A stretch of 64,000 bases of DNA from contig NC_003076.8 of NCBI RefSeq assembly GCF_000001735.4, forward strand, positions 23,377,835-23,441,834, read 5' to 3'. This DNA comes from Arabidopsis thaliana (Eukaryota; Streptophyta; Magnoliopsida; Brassicales; Brassicaceae). Positions 60,157 to 64,000 of this stretch are shown here, piece after piece (the stretch's first letter is position 1; the number at the start of each line of letters is the position of its first letter). The notes beneath the pieces are model-generated. The model was not told the origin of the DNA. It searched no databases and saw only the letters and a program-made list of their open reading frames with translations. The translations under genes and the position numbers were made by a program.

Positions 60157-61253
60157 ATGGTAAACATTCTACTTCTTTTGTTCACTTTGATGGGTTTGAT
60201 TGTTCTTAGTATATTCAATCCTTTGCTTATTTGACGGGAAGTAGAGATGTTTTTGGAATGAGAACATCTTTTCCCTTCTTAATTCCAGCTTCCTGATCAC
60301 ATTTATTACTGTTCTTCTTGGAGTAATAAAAGTTGAGATACTTTTGTCTTGCAATAATTTTGCTTTAATCAATCGAACAAGTTAGATTTTGGCCATATTG
60401 GTTGTAGTATTGATTAGTCTTGTGTAATATTGTTTGCAGGCTATGTATATTCGTGTGAAGCGCATGAAAACTACTTACTTTATCCAATGTGATCCAACAG
60501 AGACTGTTTTGGATGTTAAGCAAAAACTGTTTGCTCTCATTGAGCAACCAGTTAACAATCAGCGTCTGGTCTTAATGTCTACCGAAGAAGTATTAGAGGA
60601 TTCGAAATCCTTAGCAGATCAGAAGGTATCACACGTTTGACTATCTAATATATTTATCTTTTGAGTCATTGCTCAAGTTTAAAAGAAGAACTTGGTCACA
60701 TAGCCACTGCCTCCGTTTGCGTGTATTTGAAAGTTATAAGCTTGTCACCATCTTCTTTTTTGGTTGTTCAGGTTGAGAATGATGCAGTTGTGGCTTTGAC
60801 TTTGAAGAAAGGTTATACCTTAGATCCTCTTATTCTGAAATTTTCAATTCCTTGTTGAAATGTCGTAATGGATCATGCATCTTGGTTAATTACTTATCAC
60901 ACTTCATCTTTCTATATGTTATTTGGTATATGAACCCTTCAAACTCCATTGACTTCAATTGAGCCTGTTATTGTGAATCTTAGTTATTTTGTTATCACTG
61001 GATAATCTTTTGGTATGTTTAAGAGTCTTGCCTAACTTTTGTGACCGTGATATAGCTGAATGTGATTCCTAATCTTATTATTCTTTTAGCCTTGTTTCGA
61101 TTACACAACTGTTGAGGATGCTGTATTGCATTCTGAATCTATACAGCTATGAACGGCATAATGATTGCATTGCATCTCTTTTTTCCATGTGCAGATGATA
61201 ACGAGTTTGAGGATGTCAACATTGCACAGCCCACCGACTTCTCACTTTCATGA
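60157..61253 (+). CDS. Ubiquitin-like domain protein
   Basis: Four coding exons (60157-60159, 60440-60625, 60772-60811, 61195-61253) give 95 residues. The first coding exon consists only of the start codon: GCCATG is followed directly by a GT donor, and splicing to GCTATGTAT restores a good ATGG context. The protein is a single ubiquitin-like fold, MYIRVKRMKTTYFIQC through LDVKQKLFALIEQPVNNQRL to LEDSKSLADQK, ending DNEFEDVNIAQPTDFSLS. No C-terminal diglycine is present, so it should not be conjugated and more probably acts as a protein-binding module. The fold resembles Elongin B-type ubiquitin-like proteins in its acidic tail, but I hold that loosely. I recall it as At5g57860. Confidence 0.9.
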
Positions 61254-61920
61254 AGAGTTGCTTACTGTATCAAGGAAACTTCAGGAGAAGGTATTGATTC
61301 AAAACACAAGGAGGAGTCTATAAACGCCAGAAGTTGTTTCTTTTGCGTCTCTGCTTGTGTTAACGCCTCTTTAGTTTGTTACAGACAATTGTTGTAAGTA
61401 AAGATATTGAGATGTGGAAGTTTGATTGCAACTTGCCAGATTAGTAGTTTTTACAGTCTCTTAATATGTTTACAATGAGCTAGAGGTGCAGCTAACACGA
61501 GCCGAGGAAGCTCCATTATTACCATTTGACATTGTTCATTGACGGAAAACCCAATGAGGGTGACAAAATAAAGAGACAAAAAAACAAAATGAAAGGACAT
61601 AACTGTAATCTTAACGGAAAAAAACGTTAAGGCTATAAGTGTGTCTGGTTCGGGAAAAAGAGAGGAAAAAAACCCTAATAAAGAGAAGGGATTGTGTCTC
61701 CTTCTCGACTTCTTCTTCTTCTTCTCATTTCTCAATCTCAACTTTTCTCTTCTCTTCTCTTCTTCGCTAACGGCAGGAGAGAGAGAGACCCAGAAATCCG
61801 ATCCCTCCTCTCCTTGGATTATCGGAGTCAGCGATTCATCGTCGCTGATAAAGCTTCTACCTTTCTCTTCGATTTTTGTTGTGAGATTCGATTCGATCTT
61901 AAGGCGGATTAGATCGAGGT
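61254..61920. other. Spacer and leader before eIFiso4G1
   Basis: 61254-61480 is the likely 3' UTR of the ubiquitin-like gene. From about 61640 the sequence is a CT-rich leader (CTTCTTCTTC and CTCTTCTCTT tracts) typical of strongly expressed plant translation genes. Open frames on both strands through the CT tract are compositional artefacts. Confidence 0.55.
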
Positions 61921-64000
61921 ATGCAGCAAGGCGATCAAACGGTTCTGAGCTTGAGACCTGGTGGCGGTCGAGGAAACAGACTATTTGGTTCCTCTTCTTC
62001 TTCTTCGTCTCTCTCTTTTGGCTCTCTTTCATCTTCGGATCTACCTCTCCTTCGTCCTCATGGTGGTGCTCCTGCTTCCTCTTTTCCCTTCAAGGTACCC
62101 TCATTTCTGGGTCCCCTCTCTAAATTTGGATCTAACTCCCTCTTCTTCCTCTGATTTAGAATTTGTTTTATCTCTCTTGTCTTAGCTTGAGCTAAAAATT
62201 TATCCTTTTTTACGGGTTTGTCGCAATCAGCAGCCTTTTTGTTTGGAATTATAATCTTTGGTATATTGCTGATTTGATTCTCTCAAATGTCTGAATTGGC
62301 TAATATCTTTCTGATTTGCGAGTTTTAATGCTTTGTGTTTGTAATAACTACTGAGCTCATGTTGGATTTTGATAGGTGTCTGCAACATACATAATTGAAC
62401 TTCATAGGTTTATATGTCAATACGAGTAATGCAAGCAGTTTGTTTGTCCTGATTCTTAGTGGCGCACGCAAGTATGTGTTTCTGCTGTAAATATGGACGT
62501 ATAATGATATGTAGGCTTTTAGGTGGGCATTTTGTTAGCTGCTATTTGCTCATAAAGGACCTACTGACATTTCTTCTAGTTTTTCTTTAGTTCATCACTC
62601 ATTTCGGCCTTATGGTTAAAGAATTATTCCTCTCTTTCTTTTGTACTGAGTACTCGTGGTTCCTTGTCTCCTTTATACGTTATTTCTTATATGATTTTGT
62701 GTATTGGGTGTTAGTTAATGAAGATTTATCCTGGGTTGTGCTTTTGTTTCAGGGTGGAGACTCGAGGTTCGATGGCCGTGAACGTGTGAAGTACACCCGT
62801 GAGCAGCTCCTGGAGCTTAAAGAGGTGATTATCCCAGTTAAATAATATAGGATTAAAGCCGGTTTAGTTTCTGCTGTTCGTATTTGTTCTTCCTTAGTTG
62901 AGGTCATTGACGTCTGTGCATATATACAGACCACTCAACTCTCTGATGAAATTCTGAGAGTCCAACGGGAAACTGCAGCTGAACTGTTTGGTGAGGAAGG
63001 GACTTGGGCACGTGGAGAAAGTGTCGTAAGCAATTTGGTATAGTTTTGTTGAAACATAAATTTTGCATTTTGGTATAGTTTCATGAAGTTTCACTTTTAA
63101 CACATATCTTTTATTTTAATGGTTCAGGTTCCCGTTCAATCCGCAAGTCGCTTCTCTGAGCCAGACTCTCGTGATTGGCGTAGCCGTTCTACTCAACCTC
63201 CACCCTCTGGGGAGGAAAGGTCGTGGGATAATCTTCGTGAAGCTAAAGATTCCAGGTATGTTGAAGCAAGTCAATATAATCGTCAAGACCAACCTAATTC
63301 CCAGTTTTCAAGGGCAAACATATCATCCAACCAAGGGGTAATTGATCAATAGATGAATGTTTTTCCCTCTTCTTAGCCCTTTACATTCTGGCATGATTTC
63401 TTATTTTTCTTACTTATTTGTATATCGTGTGGAACCAGGGTGGACCAGCTCCTGTCCTCGTCAAAGCCGAAGTTCCTTGGTCAGCTAGAAGAGGAAACCT
63501 TTCTGAAAATGATCGTGTTCTGAAGACTGTGAAAGGGTAATGCCGTTGTGACAGTTATTAGTTGTCTAGACTTTTGTATAACTTTCCTTTACTGCCAACA
63601 TGAAATCTTTAAAATAGACTATGCACACTTACAAAGATATACTTTTCTTGTCCAGGATACTGAACAAGCTAACCCCTGAAAAGTATGACCTTCTCAAGGG
63701 CCAACTTATTGAATCTGGCATCACATCTGCTGATATCCTGAAGGTGTATGCTATGTCTCAAGCATAGATGAAGTCTTGTTTGAATCATCTAGGCTGTTTG
63801 TGTGGCTAACCCGTGTTCTTTTCTTTCATTTGTAGGGTGTGATTACCCTTATTTTTGACAAAGCTGTCCTTGAGCCGACCTTTTGCCCTATGTATGCAAA
63901 ATTGTGCTCTGATATCAACGACCAGCTGCCCACCTTCCCACCTGCAGAGCCTGGGGATAAGGAGATTACATTTAAGAGGGTTCTACTGAATATCTGTCAA
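61921..64000 (+). CDS. EIFISO4G1: eIFiso4G1, plant isoform translation initiation factor (cut by window end)
   Basis: Seven exons are seen before the edge: 61921-62094, 62753-62824, 62930-63025, 63128-63337, 63439-63536, 63656-63743 and 63836 onward. The start is [20 protein letters not shown], then a Ser-rich stretch. [12 protein letters not shown] sits in the eIFiso4E-binding region (YTxxxLL). The MIF4G domain begins around [18 protein letters not shown] and continues through [20 protein letters not shown] into KRVLLNICQ at the edge. eIFiso4G scaffolds the plant-specific eIFiso4F cap complex, binding eIFiso4E, eIF4A and eIF3 in the cytoplasm. It is much shorter at its N-terminus than eIF4G, matching the iso form. 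The C-terminal half lies outside the window. I recall it as At5g57870. Confidence 0.95.

Noticed and set aside
61451-62032. Long minus-strand frame across the eIFiso4G1 leader
   Set aside because: It is produced by the CT-rich leader read in reverse, giving Lys/Glu runs, and overlaps a clear coding start on the other strand.
1-64000. tRNA genes, CRISPR arrays and LTR elements
   Set aside because: No cloverleaf, spaced repeat array or long terminal repeat pair was recognised on either strand by eye. A dedicated search could still find a divergent one.

Overview
The window is nuclear DNA of Arabidopsis thaliana or a very close relative. It is AT-rich, with short GT-AG introns, poly-T-rich intergenic DNA and plant-specific gene families. 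The encoded proteins agree residue for residue, as far as I can recall them, with the lower arm of chromosome 5 (SMAX1, XBAT32, CER3, TET15, DAT1/ADCL, eIFiso4G1; the At5g577xx-578xx interval). I worked out exon borders by hand from splice sites and reading-frame continuity, so locus names are recollection while exon coordinates are read from the sequence.

Layout. 1-6.9 kb: intergenic, no supported gene. 7.0-10.2 kb (+): SMAX1, the karrikin/KAI2 pathway repressor. 12.1-13.7 kb (-): two-B3-domain protein. 16.1-16.7 kb (+): TAS3-type trans-acting siRNA locus with two miR390 sites, one in-register tasiARF and a short ORF stopping just before the 5' miR390 site. 17.0-19.3 kb (-): XBAT32 E3 ligase. 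20.4-21.5 kb: decayed coding-like stretch. 21.8-22.5 kb (+): ATL-type RING-H2 protein. 22.9-31.5 kb: three small atypical helix-loop-helix genes interleaved with a FORKED-like gene. 34.8-35.6 kb (-): small plant protein with a duplicated exon motif. 35.6-42.7 kb: long AT-rich gap with a retroposed fragment and tandem repeats. 42.8-46.0 kb (+): CER3, alkane/wax synthesis. 46.6-47.8 kb (-): TET15. 48.9-49.8 kb (+): COX6b. 50.8-51.3 kb (+): small RING-like protein. 51.7-53.0 kb (-): DUF593 coiled-coil protein. 53.5-53.7 kb (-): U2 snRNA. 53.7-55.05 kb: Helitron. 55.1-57.3 kb (-): BAHD acyltransferase. 57.7-59.5 kb (-): DAT1/ADCL. 60.2-61.3 kb (+): ubiquitin-like protein. 61.9 kb to the edge (+): eIFiso4G1, cut by the window.

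The genes do not form one pathway; this is ordinary euchromatic gene-dense DNA. The most notable structures are non-protein. First, a complete TAS3 precursor carries its miR390 sites, phased tasiARF and miR390-adjacent short ORF. Second, a U2 snRNA gene has a perfect upstream sequence element stranded about 1.4 kb from its TATA box by a Helitron; removing the element in thought restores a 35-nt spacing, as expected for a Pol II snRNA promoter. Third, three non-DNA-binding HLH genes lie within 9 kb.

No LTR element, CRISPR array or tRNA gene was recognised.
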